Made by a program: the position numbers and the translations under genes. Source: Cronobacter malonaticus LMG 23826 (GTDB taxonomy: Bacteria > Pseudomonadota > Gammaproteobacteria > Enterobacterales > Enterobacteriaceae). Taken from it: a stretch of 64,000 bases of DNA. Position 1 is the stretch's first letter, and every line of letters begins with the position of its first letter. The notes below the pieces were generated by a model that was not told the origin of the DNA, made no database searches, and was given only the letters and a program-made list of their open reading frames with translations. The stretch spans positions 1,488,001 to 1,552,000 of the forward strand of contig NZ_CP013940.1 of NCBI RefSeq assembly GCF_001277215.2. The letters are read 5' to 3'. This document shows positions 16,228 to 25,623 of this stretch, one piece after another.

Positions 16228-16637
16228 CAGAACGTTTCCTGCGCGAGAGTGGTGCCGGGACCAATCTGCTTCCAGGCGTCAGCAATATTGGTCATCAGGG
16301 TTTCAACTTCATTGATGGCATCAACATCGTTACGCAGGTTCGCATGCAGTAAACGTCGCACCATGTATTCGTAAAGCGAGGCCAGATTACGCGGCAGGTC
16401 GCCGCCGATATCCATATTCAGGCCAGCTTTGAGTCCGTTATCGATAATGTTAATGGCCTTGGTCAGCGCCTGACCTTTCGCCACGATGTCGCCCTGTTCG
16501 ATAAACAGGCGCGCGCGAACAAGGGCACTGAGTGCCCCGTCAAATAACATTACGACCAGCTGGTGTGGGCTTGCGCTCATTACCGCACTTTCCAGGCCCA
16601 CCTGCTGGTAGGCCTGAACACCAGAGCTATTGTACAT
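16227..16637 (-). CDS. fliS: Flagellin export chaperone FliS
   Basis: A 136-aa four-helix chaperone that binds the C-terminus of FliC and keeps it unfolded for export. It starts MYNSSGVQAYQQVGLESAVM, the family signature. Middle gene of fliDST, nine bases after fliD. Confidence 0.97.
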   Translation of the reverse strand: MYNSSGVQAYQQVGLESAVMSASPHQLVVMLFDGALSALVRARLFIEQGDIVAKGQALTKAINIIDNGLKAGLNMDIGGDLPRNLASLYEYMVRRLLHANLRNDVDAINEVETLMTNIADAWKQIGPGTTLAQETF

Positions 16638-16646
16638 ATCCGTTCC

Positions 16647-18077
16647 TTAACTGCTTGAAGAGGAGAACTGTTTAGTCAGGTACGTTGAGGTACTGTTCAG
16701 TTTATTCACCAGGGAATCCAGGTTGCTAAACTGCGACTTATAACGCGCCATGGTGGCTTCAATAGAAGCTTCCATCGCGGTATAGCGCTTATCCAGCGAT
16801 TTCAGCGTGTCGTTAATACTGTCTTTCGCATTCTGAATCACCCCTTCTTTGCCGGTGGTGGTGCTCAGCATAGAGGTGAGGGTGTTATTCATCTGCGTGG
16901 CCATACCGGTCGCTTTACCATCGCCCACAAAGTACGCCTGAACGGCGTCCGGGTTTTCGGTCAGCGCTTTGGTCAGTTTCGCATCATCAACTTTCAGCAC
17001 GCCAGCGGCGCCGTCGGCAGCCAGAACCGGGTCCTGCGTGATACCGAGCTGCGCCATGATAGCGATACTGCCGCTCTGCACCTGCGTCAGCGTGCTGCGC
17101 AGCTGAGACTGAATGGAACGCACGTTACTGTCGCCAATCAGCGCGCCGTTGTTGGAGGATTGCGTATCGCCTGCATCCACTTTGACGTACTTGGTCACAG
17201 ACGCGATGGTTGACTGCAGCGCGTTATACGCGGTCACCCAGTCGGTCACGGCCTTTTTGTTGGCGTCGGTCGCGCGGGTCACAGAGAGCGTTTCGTTAGC
17301 GGTGCTCTGCGCTTTCAGCGTCAGCGTGGTGCCAGGCAGCGCGTCAGAAATCACGTTGGTGGAACGTTCGATTTCGATATCGTTCACCACCACTTTGGCG
17401 TTCTGAGAGGCCGTCTGGATGGAGAGCGCGCCGGTTTTGGTGCTGGAATCGAAGCCGATAATCCCCTGCAGGGTATCGTCGCCGGTGACCGTGACGGTCA
17501 TGTCATTGCTGGTGCCTGTCGTTTTGGAGGTCAGCATCAGGCGGTAGTCGCCATCAGACGCTTTAATCACGCTTGCGGAAACATTGCCGCCCGCTTTGTT
17601 AATCGCTTTTGCGATGCCGTTCAGCGAGGTATCGCCATCAGCCAGAGAAACGGTCAGCGGTTTGGACGTGCCCGGCTGGCTGATGGTGACGGTTCGGGTC
17701 GTGCCAGTGGTGGCACCCAGCTGCGTGGTGTTGCTGGCGATAGAGCCAGAGGTCAGCACCTGTGCTTTCGCCATCTGTTTTACGTTGACGGTGTAATCAC
17801 CGGTCATCGCATCGCTGGTGGTGGTTGCCGCAAACGCGGTGTTAGTACTGCTGACCGAGGTTGAGTTCCATGTTGCGGTTTTACCGAGCGCAGCCGTCGC
17901 GGTCTGCAGGCTCTGCAGGGAACTTTGCAGCTTGCTGTAGGCGCTCAACTGCGTGTTATAAGTTGTCTGCTGTTTGGTAATAACCGTCAGTTTGGTTTGT
18001 TCTGCCGCTTCCAGCTTGTCATACAGATCGGCAAGCCCAAGATTCGAGCCTACCCCGAGATTACTGATTGTAGCCAT
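16647..18077 (-). CDS. fliD: Flagellar filament cap protein FliD (HAP2)
   Basis: A 476-aa protein that forms the pentameric cap under which flagellin folds. It starts MATISNLGVGSNLGLADLYD and ends in a heptad-rich coiled-coil (SLDKRYTAMEASIEATMARY). The variable Ser/Thr/Ala-rich middle is the exposed leg and head domain. The start at 18077 is chosen over the upstream in-frame ATG at 18134. It matches the family N-terminus and has an AAGGAAAT ribosome site. A perfect sigma-28 promoter lies 38 bases upstream. Confidence 0.97.
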   Translation of the reverse strand: MATISNLGVGSNLGLADLYDKLEAAEQTKLTVITKQQTTYNTQLSAYSKLQSSLQSLQTATAALGKTATWNSTSVSSTNTAFAATTTSDAMTGDYTVNVKQMAKAQVLTSGSIASNTTQLGATTGTTRTVTISQPGTSKPLTVSLADGDTSLNGIAKAINKAGGNVSASVIKASDGDYRLMLTSKTTGTSNDMTVTVTGDDTLQGIIGFDSSTKTGALSIQTASQNAKVVVNDIEIERSTNVISDALPGTTLTLKAQSTANETLSVTRATDANKKAVTDWVTAYNALQSTIASVTKYVKVDAGDTQSSNNGALIGDSNVRSIQSQLRSTLTQVQSGSIAIMAQLGITQDPVLAADGAAGVLKVDDAKLTKALTENPDAVQAYFVGDGKATGMATQMNNTLTSMLSTTTGKEGVIQNAKDSINDTLKSLDKRYTAMEASIEATMARYKSQFSNLDSLVNKLNSTSTYLTKQFSSSSS

Positions 18078-18114
18078 GCGTGATTTCCTTGAAGTCGATG
18101 GTCGTTTCAGTCTC

Positions 18115-18141
18115 TTATCGGCGACGCAAAGCAAAAGTTTA
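18115..18141 (-). promoter_or_regulatory. Sigma-28 promoter of fliDST
   Basis: On the minus strand: TAAA (18141-18138), a 15-base spacer, and GCCGATAA (18122-18115). This is an exact match to the FliA consensus at the right distance upstream of fliD. Confidence 0.92.
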
Positions 18142-18412
18142 CTCCTGGCGCTAAAAAATAATCCCAGGAATAGATGATGCAGAGAGGGGCTATTGATCCG
18201 ATGGCCTGCCTTAAGTGAAATATTTCCCTTCTTTATATGTCTGCAAAAAAGTCAGAAAAAAATGACTACTCCGCATTAATAAAAGGGAAATAGCAGCCAG
18301 AATTTATTTATGCAATACATAAGAAAAATCTTAGTTCTGAGACTTATAAAAAGACATTAAATAAAACAATTCTTTAAAAAACAATAACATGTAAATTTTT
18401 TGAGTTTGTTTC
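18142..18412. other. AT-rich region between the divergent fliD and fliC promoters
   Basis: AT-rich text with several A-tracts (for example TTTAAAAAACAATAAC near 18373) between the two sigma-28 promoters. It may bind H-NS or FlhDC. I see no ORF and no clear FlhDC box. Confidence 0.4.
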
Positions 18413-18439
18413 TAAAGTCTTTTTAAGAAGCGTCGATAA
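18413..18439 (+). promoter_or_regulatory. Sigma-28 promoter of fliC
   Basis: TAAA (18413-18416), a 15-base spacer and GTCGATAA (18432-18439), one base from the FliA consensus. The long leader (about 70 bases) ends in GAAGGA just before the fliC ATG, as in other enterobacteria. Confidence 0.92.
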
Positions 18440-18511
18440 CCTTGTTGACGGTGAGAGACGCCGTGAGTGTTAGGCACCGAACCTAAACCCAATTTTTGAA
18501 GGAATTAAATT

Positions 18512-19348
18512 ATGTCAGTTATCAATACTAACCTTTTGTCCCTGACCACTCAGACCAACCTGAACAAATCTCAGTCTGCTCTGGGCACTGCTATCGAGCG
18601 TCTGTCCTCTGGTCTGCGTATCAACAGCGCGAAAGACGACGCTGCTGGCCAGGCGATTGCTAACCGTATGACCTCTCAGGTTAAAGGTATGACCCAGGCT
18701 GCTCGTAACGCAAACGACGGCATCTCCCTGGTTCAGACCGCTGAAGGTAACCTGAACGAAATCAACACCAACTTACAGCGTATCCGTGAGCTGGCTGTTC
18801 AGGCTGCAAACGACACCAACGGTTCTACCGACCTGACTTCCATCAACACGGAAATCACTCAGCGTCTGTCTGAAATCGACCGTATCGCTGGTGGTGCTAA
18901 CTTCAACGGCAAAAAACTGCTGGACGGTTCTGTAAGCACCGCTCTGAAAATTCAGGTTGGCGCTGGTACTTCTTCTAACGATACCATCTCCATCGACAGC
19001 AACGCACTGATCAACGCCACTTCCGGTACTCTGGACTCTGCCCTGAGCACCTCTATCGCAGACAACTCCTCTGCACAGGCTGTGATTTCTGCTGCTGACG
19101 CTGCTATCGCTAAGATCGATACCGCGCGTTCTAACATGGGTGCGATTCAGAACCGTTTTGAATCTACCATCAACAACCTGAACAACTCTATCAACAACCT
19201 GTCTGCGGCACAGTCCCGTATCCAGGACGCTGACTACGCGACCGAAGTTTCTAACATGTCTCGCGCTCAGATCCTGCAACAGGCTGGTACTTCTGTACTG
19301 TCTCAGGCAAACCAGGTTCCGCAGTCCATGCTGTCCCTGCTGCGTTAA
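18512..19348 (+). CDS. fliC: Flagellin FliC, short form
   Basis: A 278-aa flagellin. The conserved D0/D1 N-terminus ([18 protein letters not shown] start, [17 protein letters not shown]) and C-terminus ([20 protein letters not shown] ... SLLR) are complete. The hypervariable D2/D3 region is almost missing: only about 45 residues lie between, roughly 160-205, rich in Ser, Thr, Asp and Asn. Most enterobacterial flagellins are 350-600 aa. The Ser/Thr-rich surface that remains is the likely target of the adjacent glycosylation genes. Codon use is strongly biased, as expected for a very abundant protein. Confidence 0.98.
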   Translation: MSVINTNLLSLTTQTNLNKSQSALGTAIERLSSGLRINSAKDDAAGQAIANRMTSQVKGMTQAARNANDGISLVQTAEGNLNEINTNLQRIRELAVQAANDTNGSTDLTSINTEITQRLSEIDRIAGGANFNGKKLLDGSVSTALKIQVGAGTSSNDTISIDSNALINATSGTLDSALSTSIADNSSAQAVISAADAAIAKIDTARSNMGAIQNRFESTINNLNNSINNLSAAQSRIQDADYATEVSNMSRAQILQQAGTSVLSQANQVPQSMLSLLR

Positions 19349-19370
19349 TAGACGCTCAAGCTTTCAAAAA

Positions 19371-19399
19371 GGTTGCTGGAAACAGCAACCTTTTTTTTT
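19371..19399 (+). terminator. Intrinsic terminator of fliC
   Basis: GGTTGCTG-GAAA-CAGCAACC followed by nine T residues: a perfect 8-bp stem with a tetraloop. It separates fliC transcription from the island that follows. Confidence 0.95.
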
Positions 19400-19620
19400 G
19401 CCTGTCAGTTATCGGCATTTACCTTAAATGCAATCTCCAAAATAAGCCGCTATTCGCGGGGTTTTTCACTCCATTATGCCCGCGACCCCGATGTTACCCT
19501 TTCAGGAAAGCTTCCTCTTTGCGTGTCGCGAAGGGCGATCACCTCCATGTTGCGACAGATATGGCCGGGTTGACTGGCAAAACGCCGTCGCGCGTTGCAA
19601 TTAATGATGAGTTAAAACCG

Positions 19621-21048
19621 ATGAATCAGTTTGCCCAGTGTCGTGCAATGCATCAGTACTACCGTGACATCTTCACCCGCGCCATCTATCTCCCGGAAGC
19701 GGATGTGATCCCGTCGCATCTGGTGGCGGAAGTGCTGCACTTCTGGAGCACCGATTATGCCGCGATGGAGCCTGCCATTATGGCGGCACCAATGCCGCCC
19801 GAGCTGGACGCTGAAAAAGCGCTGGCGATTAAACATCTGCTGTGCGCCGCAACGCTTGCCAACCAGGCGTTCGACAGTAAAAAGCAGGGGCATCAGATTG
19901 CCGCCGTGGAAGGTTTCGGCGATCGAGTGACCGCGCACGTGGTGGAAGCGCTTAAGCGCGACGACTCGGTTAATCTCGTGGTCGCCGCCATTCAGCTGCT
20001 GTTTCGTGTGGGCGAAATTGATGGCGCGGTCTTTTTAATCTCGAATCATCTCTCCCGTCTCAGCAACAGCGCGCCGGTCCTGAAAATCCTGCTGCTTATC
20101 TGCCTGATGGAAGAAGATTACAACCAGGCGCACGTGGTGATTCAGGCGCTGACCAGCGATTCTTCCTTAATAGAGGAAGAGTCGCTGGTGCTGCTGATGA
20201 TCGTCTGCGGGATTTATAAGCTTGGCGGCTGCCCGGATTCCTTTATCGATTTCCGCCCGCTCAACGAACCGCTGCCGCTGCCGGATTACAGCCGTTACAC
20301 CTGGCATATCCCGAAAGCCGCCACCGGTAACACCACGGTACTGGTCTCCTGCGATCCAAAATATTTCTTCGATCATGCCCAGGCGCTGGTGGCGTCGGTC
20401 TATGACACCAACGGCACCGCGCTGGATGTGCATCTGCACATCTATAACTGCGATGCGCGCTGCGAAGCTCGCGTGCGCGAGATGCAGGCGGCGTTCCCTG
20501 GCCTGAACTTTTCTCTCAGCAGTGAAGTTATCGCGCCGGTGCGTGGCATTAACGTGCATTACGCCTCGCGCCGTTTTGTTTTCCTGCGTTACGCGCTGGA
20601 GCAGTTCGACGCGCCGGTGATGCTGCTCGATGCCGACTGCCTGGTGCGCAAACCCTGGGCAGATGTGCATTCGCGCCTTGACGATGCTGACCTGATCCTC
20701 ACCTGCAGCGACGGCGCGCCGCTCTGGGAGCGCGTGCTTGGCGGCTTTATCTATGCCCGTCCGACAGAGGCGAACTTCCGTTATCTGGATATCGTGGCCC
20801 GTTTTATCGACCGCAACCTGGCGGCGGAAAACAACGAGTGGTTCCTCGATCAGGTGGCGCTCTCCTTTGCGCTCGACACCTTACCGGCGGTGGAACAGAT
20901 GCAGATCCGGCGCGAAGAGGCCGCGCGCCTTATCAGTATTAACCACACGGCGCAGGCGTTTAGCTGGGTAGTGACCACCTCTAAAAACGGCGGCGGCGCA
21001 TACAGCGACTACAAAACCAGCCTGATGGCGAAATACCTCGCCGCGTAA
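19621..21048 (+). CDS. Putative glycosyltransferase, flagellin-modification island
   Basis: A 475-aa protein from ATG 19621 (MNQFAQCRAM). The frame is open to 19519, and no strong ribosome site decides the start. Residues ~1-210 are helical and repeat-like. From ~220 the protein has a Rossmann-like fold opening (TTVLVSCDPKYFFDHAQALVASVYD). A metal-binding-type D-A-D follows at 337-339 (VMLLDADCLV), and then WFLDQVALSFAL. This order recalls GT-A enzymes of the GT8/GT24 kind, which use a DxD motif and a sugar nucleotide. The location between fliC and the GT41 gene suggests it acts on flagellin or extends its glycan. No convincing sigma-28 promoter is seen in 19400-19620. Confidence 0.55.
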   Translation: MNQFAQCRAMHQYYRDIFTRAIYLPEADVIPSHLVAEVLHFWSTDYAAMEPAIMAAPMPPELDAEKALAIKHLLCAATLANQAFDSKKQGHQIAAVEGFGDRVTAHVVEALKRDDSVNLVVAAIQLLFRVGEIDGAVFLISNHLSRLSNSAPVLKILLLICLMEEDYNQAHVVIQALTSDSSLIEEESLVLLMIVCGIYKLGGCPDSFIDFRPLNEPLPLPDYSRYTWHIPKAATGNTTVLVSCDPKYFFDHAQALVASVYDTNGTALDVHLHIYNCDARCEARVREMQAAFPGLNFSLSSEVIAPVRGINVHYASRRFVFLRYALEQFDAPVMLLDADCLVRKPWADVHSRLDDADLILTCSDGAPLWERVLGGFIYARPTEANFRYLDIVARFIDRNLAAENNEWFLDQVALSFALDTLPAVEQMQIRREEAARLISINHTAQAFSWVVTTSKNGGGAYSDYKTSLMAKYLAA

Positions 21049-21069
21049 GCTCTGGACTATTTAAAACGG

Positions 21070-24000
21070 ATGAATGATGTGAAGACGCTCTACCCGGAAC
21101 ACCGCATTAGCCCTCTCGCGCTGCACGCCAGCGCTGCGCTTAACCACGTGGCGGCGGCGTCGCCTGCGTTCGCACGCGTGCTGGAGATTGGCTGCGGGGC
21201 AGGCGAGGCGCTCATCGCCCACGCCCGCGCCTGGCCGAACAGCATCGCGCTCGGGATCGATCTTGATGAAGCGCGTATCGGTGAAGGGCAACAGCAGATT
21301 CAGGCCAGTGGACTGACCAATATTGAGCTGTTCGCCGCGGGCCTCGGCGATCTGCTGGCGGTGTCGCCGGGCGAGTTTGACTACATCATTATTCACGGGC
21401 GTTTTTCTCACACCGACGACGACACGCGCGACGCGCTGCTGCGCTGGTGCCGTCAGCATCTCTCGGCACAGGGCATGATCGCGTATTACACGACGCTTGC
21501 AGAGTATGACGATGACGCCACGCTTCGCGACGCGCTCGCGTTTCACAGCCAGCGCGCCGCAAACGAGGCAGAACAGCTCAATTGCGCGCGCGCCATGCTC
21601 GGCTATCTGGCGATGACGCTGCCCGATGGCGCGCTCAAAACGCAGGTGCTGGCGGCGGAAGCGCTGGACGATGCATCGCTGATGCAGCGCTATCTGGCAG
21701 ACGATACGGCTGCCCTCAACTACACCGATTTCGCCCGTGAGATGCAGGCGCTGGATCTGGCGTGTATCGGCGATGCGCTCCCGCAGACGGAACTTGCCGC
21801 GTCCTGGGGCGAACGCCAGCAGCAGCTCCATGCGATGATCGCCGGGCAGAGCGATCGCCACAGCGCGCGCCAGTATCTCGATTTCGCGGTCAACCGACGC
21901 GAGCGCTTCACGATGCTCTGCGCCAGAGACGCGGCAGAGCCGTCCTTCGTGCCGGATCTGGCAATCCTTGAGTCACTGCACTGGGCGGGCAACTTCACCC
22001 GCGTGTTCACGATTAACGGAAACGTCGTCAGCGGCCATATTTCACAGTCCGGCGTACCGGTGCGTACGGAAAACCCGGTGACGCTGCAAATTCTCGACGT
22101 GCTGGCGGGTGCCTGGCCGATGAGCCTCAGCGTCGAACAGCTGATTTTTAACTGCCGCCTGCCGGAGCGTCCGGGCGACGACACCCGCAAGCAGGTGCTG
22201 GAGTCGCTGCGCGATCTCTTTCTCAATAATCTCGACGGTCTGTTCTGGAGCGCCATGCCGGGGCCGTATAACCTGGCGGAAAACGATGTGCTGGCACCGG
22301 TCGTGCCGCTGCCGGTGACCGATGAAGAGAGCCGCGTGCTGAATCTGTGGGGCGAGGCGGTTACCGTTGCGCCCGCGCACTGGCGCTGGCTGCGCGACGG
22401 CATGCGTACGACGGATGATGACGCGTGGGCGAGTTTTACCGCGCTGCGTATTCGCGGCGTACTGAACGGCTCGCCACTTGCCTGGAAAAACGCCATTCAG
22501 CCATTTCTGCGCACCGGCAACGTGGCGTGGCTGAAACAGTGCCTGAATACGCTGCTGCTCTTAAGCGTCAGCGAGCGGCGCGGCGGCCTGCTGCAAAGCG
22601 AAGCCAATATGGACGCCGACAGCCAGACCGACAGCAGCGAGATGGATGCCGTCTATGAAGAGGCCAACCGGCTGATTGTCAAAGGTATGGCAAAAGAAGC
22701 GCGCGAGTATACCCGCGAACTGCTGGCGCAGGACCCGCAGAATATGCACATCCTGCGCTGCTATTCGCGCACCTGCGTGCTGACCGGCGCGTGGGACGAG
22801 GCGCTGGACGCGCTCTGCCGCCTGATGGGCCATTACTTCTCAAGCCTCGACATCTATTACGATCTGGCGACGGCGCTGCAAAAAACGCTCGACCACTTCA
22901 ACGCCAAAAAAGTGGTGCAAGGGCTGCTGCGCCTCGATGAGAAAAACGCGGGCTTCTGGAATTCGCTTGGCACGCTCTACCACGCGCGTGGCGATATGAC
23001 GCTTGCTGAAAAATGCGCCCGCGAGGCGTTCCGCTTCCAGCCGCGCAACCCGCGCTATCTGGCGATGATGGGCGTGGTGCTGAGCGATAACCAGAAGCTC
23101 GACGAAGCGCGTTATTTCCTGGAGAAATCCCTGGAACTGTCGCCTGAAGATTTTGACTGCTTCACCAGCCTGCTGTTTGTGTTGACGCACGACAACCGTG
23201 TCAGCGCGCAGGAACTGCTCGCGAAGCACCGCGACTATGGCGAGCGCGTCACGTCGTACGCCGAACGCTTAGCGCTCAATCTGCCGCTCAATAATGTGAA
23301 AGATCCGCACCGTAAGCTGCGCGTCGGGTTTGTCTCGGGCGACCTTCGCACGCACCCGGTCAGCAACTTCCTGCTGCCGTTCTGGGAGTCGTTTGACCGT
23401 ACTCAGTTTGAACTGGTGGGCTATAACGCCGCGCCGATGCACGACGAGGTGACCGATCACCTGCGCGCGGGCGCGGTGCTGTGGCGTGACGTTTATCAGT
23501 TAAGCGATCGCGAGCTGGCGCGCCTGGTCAACGACGATGGCGTGGACATTCTTATCGATCTCTCCGGGCACACCACCTGGACGCGGTTGCCGATGTTTGC
23601 GCTGCGCCCGGCGCCGCTGCAAATGACCTGGATTGGCTACCCTGGCACGACGGGCGTGCCGGCGATGGATTACCGCCTGCTGTCGTCTACGCTTGCAAGC
23701 CCTCCTGGGCTCGCTGAGCAGTTTACCGAGCAGATCCTCTGGGTGCCGATGCGCAAAATTTTCGAGCCGCACCCGCAAAGCCCGGATGTGAATCCGCTGC
23801 CGGCGCTGCGTAACGGCCATCTGACGTTTGCGAGCTTCAACCGCCCGAAAAAAATTAACGATGAGGTGCTCGAACTCTGGGCGCAAATTCTGGTGCGCGA
23901 ACCAGGCGCAAGACTGCTGATGGGCTTTATGGCCGATGACGAGATGATTGCCATGATGACGCGCCGCCTGACGCATTTCGGCGCGCGCCCGGAACAGCTC

Positions 24001-24420
24001 ATTTTCAGAACGCGCACCGGGCTTATCGAGTATCTCGAATACCACCATCACATCGATATTTTGCTCGACGCCTTCCCGTATACCGGCGGCACCACCACCA
24101 ACCACGGCGCGTGGATGGGCGTGCCGACGCTCACGCTCTGCGGCGAGACGATGGCGGGGCGTCAGGGCGTTGAAACAATGAATGGCTACGGACTGCCCGA
24201 ATTCGTGGCGAGCGATAAAGCGGACTACGTCGACAAAGCACTCTCCTGGCAGGGCCGCTTTGAAGAACTGAACGCGATTCGTCTCTCCATGCGCAGCCGC
24301 ATCCCGACGGATAACGCTGACGGGTTCCGGGTGGCTGAGACCTTTGAAAAAGGGCTGCGCGACGCGTGGAAAATTTACTGTACCGGAGAGGCGCCGCGTT
24401 CGTTCTTCGTCGAGGAATAA
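21070..24420 (+). CDS. Methyltransferase-TPR-GT41 (O-GlcNAc-transferase-like) fusion
   Basis: An 1116-aa multidomain protein. Residues 1-180 are a class I methyltransferase with VLEIGCGAGEAL at 37-48. Residues ~200-520 look like the regulatory domain that often follows such methyltransferases. Residues ~535-730 carry TPR-like helix pairs. From ~748 (LRVGFVSGDLRTHPVSNF) to the end is a SPINDLY/OGT GT41 catalytic domain. It has the HPVS histidine, the IDLSGHTTWTR and WIGYPGTTG motifs, FNRPKKI, and the nucleotide-sugar loop PYTGGTTTNHGAW. GT41 enzymes put a sugar on Ser/Thr side chains; the TPRs usually hold the acceptor. The best reading is a flagellin O-glycosyltransferase that also methylates the sugar. 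Confidence 0.85.
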   Translation: MNDVKTLYPEHRISPLALHASAALNHVAAASPAFARVLEIGCGAGEALIAHARAWPNSIALGIDLDEARIGEGQQQIQASGLTNIELFAAGLGDLLAVSPGEFDYIIIHGRFSHTDDDTRDALLRWCRQHLSAQGMIAYYTTLAEYDDDATLRDALAFHSQRAANEAEQLNCARAMLGYLAMTLPDGALKTQVLAAEALDDASLMQRYLADDTAALNYTDFAREMQALDLACIGDALPQTELAASWGERQQQLHAMIAGQSDRHSARQYLDFAVNRRERFTMLCARDAAEPSFVPDLAILESLHWAGNFTRVFTINGNVVSGHISQSGVPVRTENPVTLQILDVLAGAWPMSLSVEQLIFNCRLPERPGDDTRKQVLESLRDLFLNNLDGLFWSAMPGPYNLAENDVLAPVVPLPVTDEESRVLNLWGEAVTVAPAHWRWLRDGMRTTDDDAWASFTALRIRGVLNGSPLAWKNAIQPFLRTGNVAWLKQCLNTLLLLSVSERRGGLLQSEANMDADSQTDSSEMDAVYEEANRLIVKGMAKEAREYTRELLAQDPQNMHILRCYSRTCVLTGAWDEALDALCRLMGHYFSSLDIYYDLATALQKTLDHFNAKKVVQGLLRLDEKNAGFWNSLGTLYHARGDMTLAEKCAREAFRFQPRNPRYLAMMGVVLSDNQKLDEARYFLEKSLELSPEDFDCFTSLLFVLTHDNRVSAQELLAKHRDYGERVTSYAERLALNLPLNNVKDPHRKLRVGFVSGDLRTHPVSNFLLPFWESFDRTQFELVGYNAAPMHDEVTDHLRAGAVLWRDVYQLSDRELARLVNDDGVDILIDLSGHTTWTRLPMFALRPAPLQMTWIGYPGTTGVPAMDYRLLSSTLASPPGLAEQFTEQILWVPMRKIFEPHPQSPDVNPLPALRNGHLTFASFNRPKKINDEVLELWAQILVREPGARLLMGFMADDEMIAMMTRRLTHFGARPEQLIFRTRTGLIEYLEYHHHIDILLDAFPYTGGTTTNHGAWMGVPTLTLCGETMAGRQGVETMNGYGLPEFVASDKADYVDKALSWQGRFEELNAIRLSMRSRIPTDNADGFRVAETFEKGLRDAWKIYCTGEAPRSFFVEE

Positions 24421-24489
24421 CGCGTCGCGACGGCATTACCCATACCGGCCGGGGCCGGCAACGTTTGGTGTAAAACACCGAGGTGTATC

Positions 24490-25623
24490 ATGCAAAATCT
24501 TTTTGTCACCAGCCCGCTGCTGCCGCCGCTGGAAGAGTTTATCCCGTATCTTGAGCAGATCTGGGAAAATAAATACCTGACCAACGGCGGCCCGTTTCAT
24601 CAGGAGCTGGAGACCCGGCTCGCGGAGTATCTCGGCGTGGAACACCTCTGCCTGTTTTCCAACGGCACGCTGGCGCTCCTGACCGCGCTGCAGGCGCTGC
24701 GCATTACGGGTGAAGTGATTACCACCCCGTATTCGTTCGTCGCCACCTCGCATTCGCTGCTGTGGAACGGCCTGACGCCGGTTTTCGCCGATATCGACCC
24801 GGTCACCTGCAACATCGATCCGAACAAAATCGAACAGCTGATCACGCCAGCCACCTCGGCTATTCTGCCTGTCCACTGCTACGGCCTGCCGTGCGATGTC
24901 GACAAAATTCAGTCCATCGCTGACGCCTGGGGCCTGAAGGTGATTTACGACGCCGCGCATGCGTTCGGCGTGAAGAAAAACCACCAGAGCATCCTGAACT
25001 GCGGCGATCTGTCGATCCTGAGCTTCCACGCCACCAAAGTTTTCAACACCTTTGAAGGCGGGGCAATTATTTGCCCGGACGCGCGCATGAAACAGCGCAT
25101 CGACTACCTGAAAAACTTCGGCTTTGCCGGGGAAACGACCGTGGTCGCGCCCGGTATCAACGCCAAAATGAATGAAGTGCAGGCGGCGTTCGGCCTGGTC
25201 CAGCTTGGGCATATCGATCAAGCGCTGGCGAACCGCGCGGCTATCCACGACCGCTACTGCGAGTGGCTCGCCGATATCCCTGGCATCGAAACCTTCAGCG
25301 CGCCGGATGATGTGGAGTGGAACCACTCTTACTTCCCGATCCGCGTAAACGACGACTTTCCGGTCAGCCGCGACGCGCTCTATGAAGCGCTGAAAGCCGA
25401 AAACATCTACTCGCGCCGTTATTTCTACCCGCTTATCAGCGCGTTCTCGATGTACCGCCATCTGCCGTCGGCGCAGCCGCAACACCTGCCGATAGCGACC
25501 GGTATCGCCGGGCGCATTTTGTGTCTGCCGATTTTCCCGGATCTGACCGAAGACGATCAGCGCCGCGTGGTAGACGCCATTCGCGCGCAGGCCGCGCTCG
25601 GCCTTGCGGAGAAAGTGGCATGA
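24490..25623 (+). CDS. DegT/DnrJ/EryC1/StrS sugar aminotransferase (VioA/FdtB-like)
   Basis: A 377-aa PLP-dependent aminotransferase that converts a nucleotide-linked keto-sugar to an amino-sugar. Lys183 in LSFHATKVFNTFEGG is the PLP lysine. The N-terminus (PLLPPLEEFIPYLEQIW, KYLTNGGPFHQELE) resembles VioA/FdtB enzymes acting on dTDP-keto-deoxyhexoses. It overlaps the next gene by ATGA. No dTDP-sugar biosynthesis genes (rmlAB) lie in the island, so the substrate would come from the cell's general pool. Sugar identity (4-amino, as in viosamine, or 3-amino) cannot be fixed from sequence. Confidence 0.85.
   Translation: MQNLFVTSPLLPPLEEFIPYLEQIWENKYLTNGGPFHQELETRLAEYLGVEHLCLFSNGTLALLTALQALRITGEVITTPYSFVATSHSLLWNGLTPVFADIDPVTCNIDPNKIEQLITPATSAILPVHCYGLPCDVDKIQSIADAWGLKVIYDAAHAFGVKKNHQSILNCGDLSILSFHATKVFNTFEGGAIICPDARMKQRIDYLKNFGFAGETTVVAPGINAKMNEVQAAFGLVQLGHIDQALANRAAIHDRYCEWLADIPGIETFSAPDDVEWNHSYFPIRVNDDFPVSRDALYEALKAENIYSRRYFYPLISAFSMYRHLPSAQPQHLPIATGIAGRILCLPIFPDLTEDDQRRVVDAIRAQAALGLAEKVA

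Noticed and set aside
19425..19453. Sigma-28 promoter for the modification island
   Set aside because: TAAA and GCCGCTAT are 17 bases apart rather than 15, and the -10 has two mismatches; too weak to call.
21061..21861. 266-codon leftward frame within the GT41 fusion gene
   Set aside because: Arg/His/Ala-rich composition typical of an antisense shadow in high-GC coding DNA.
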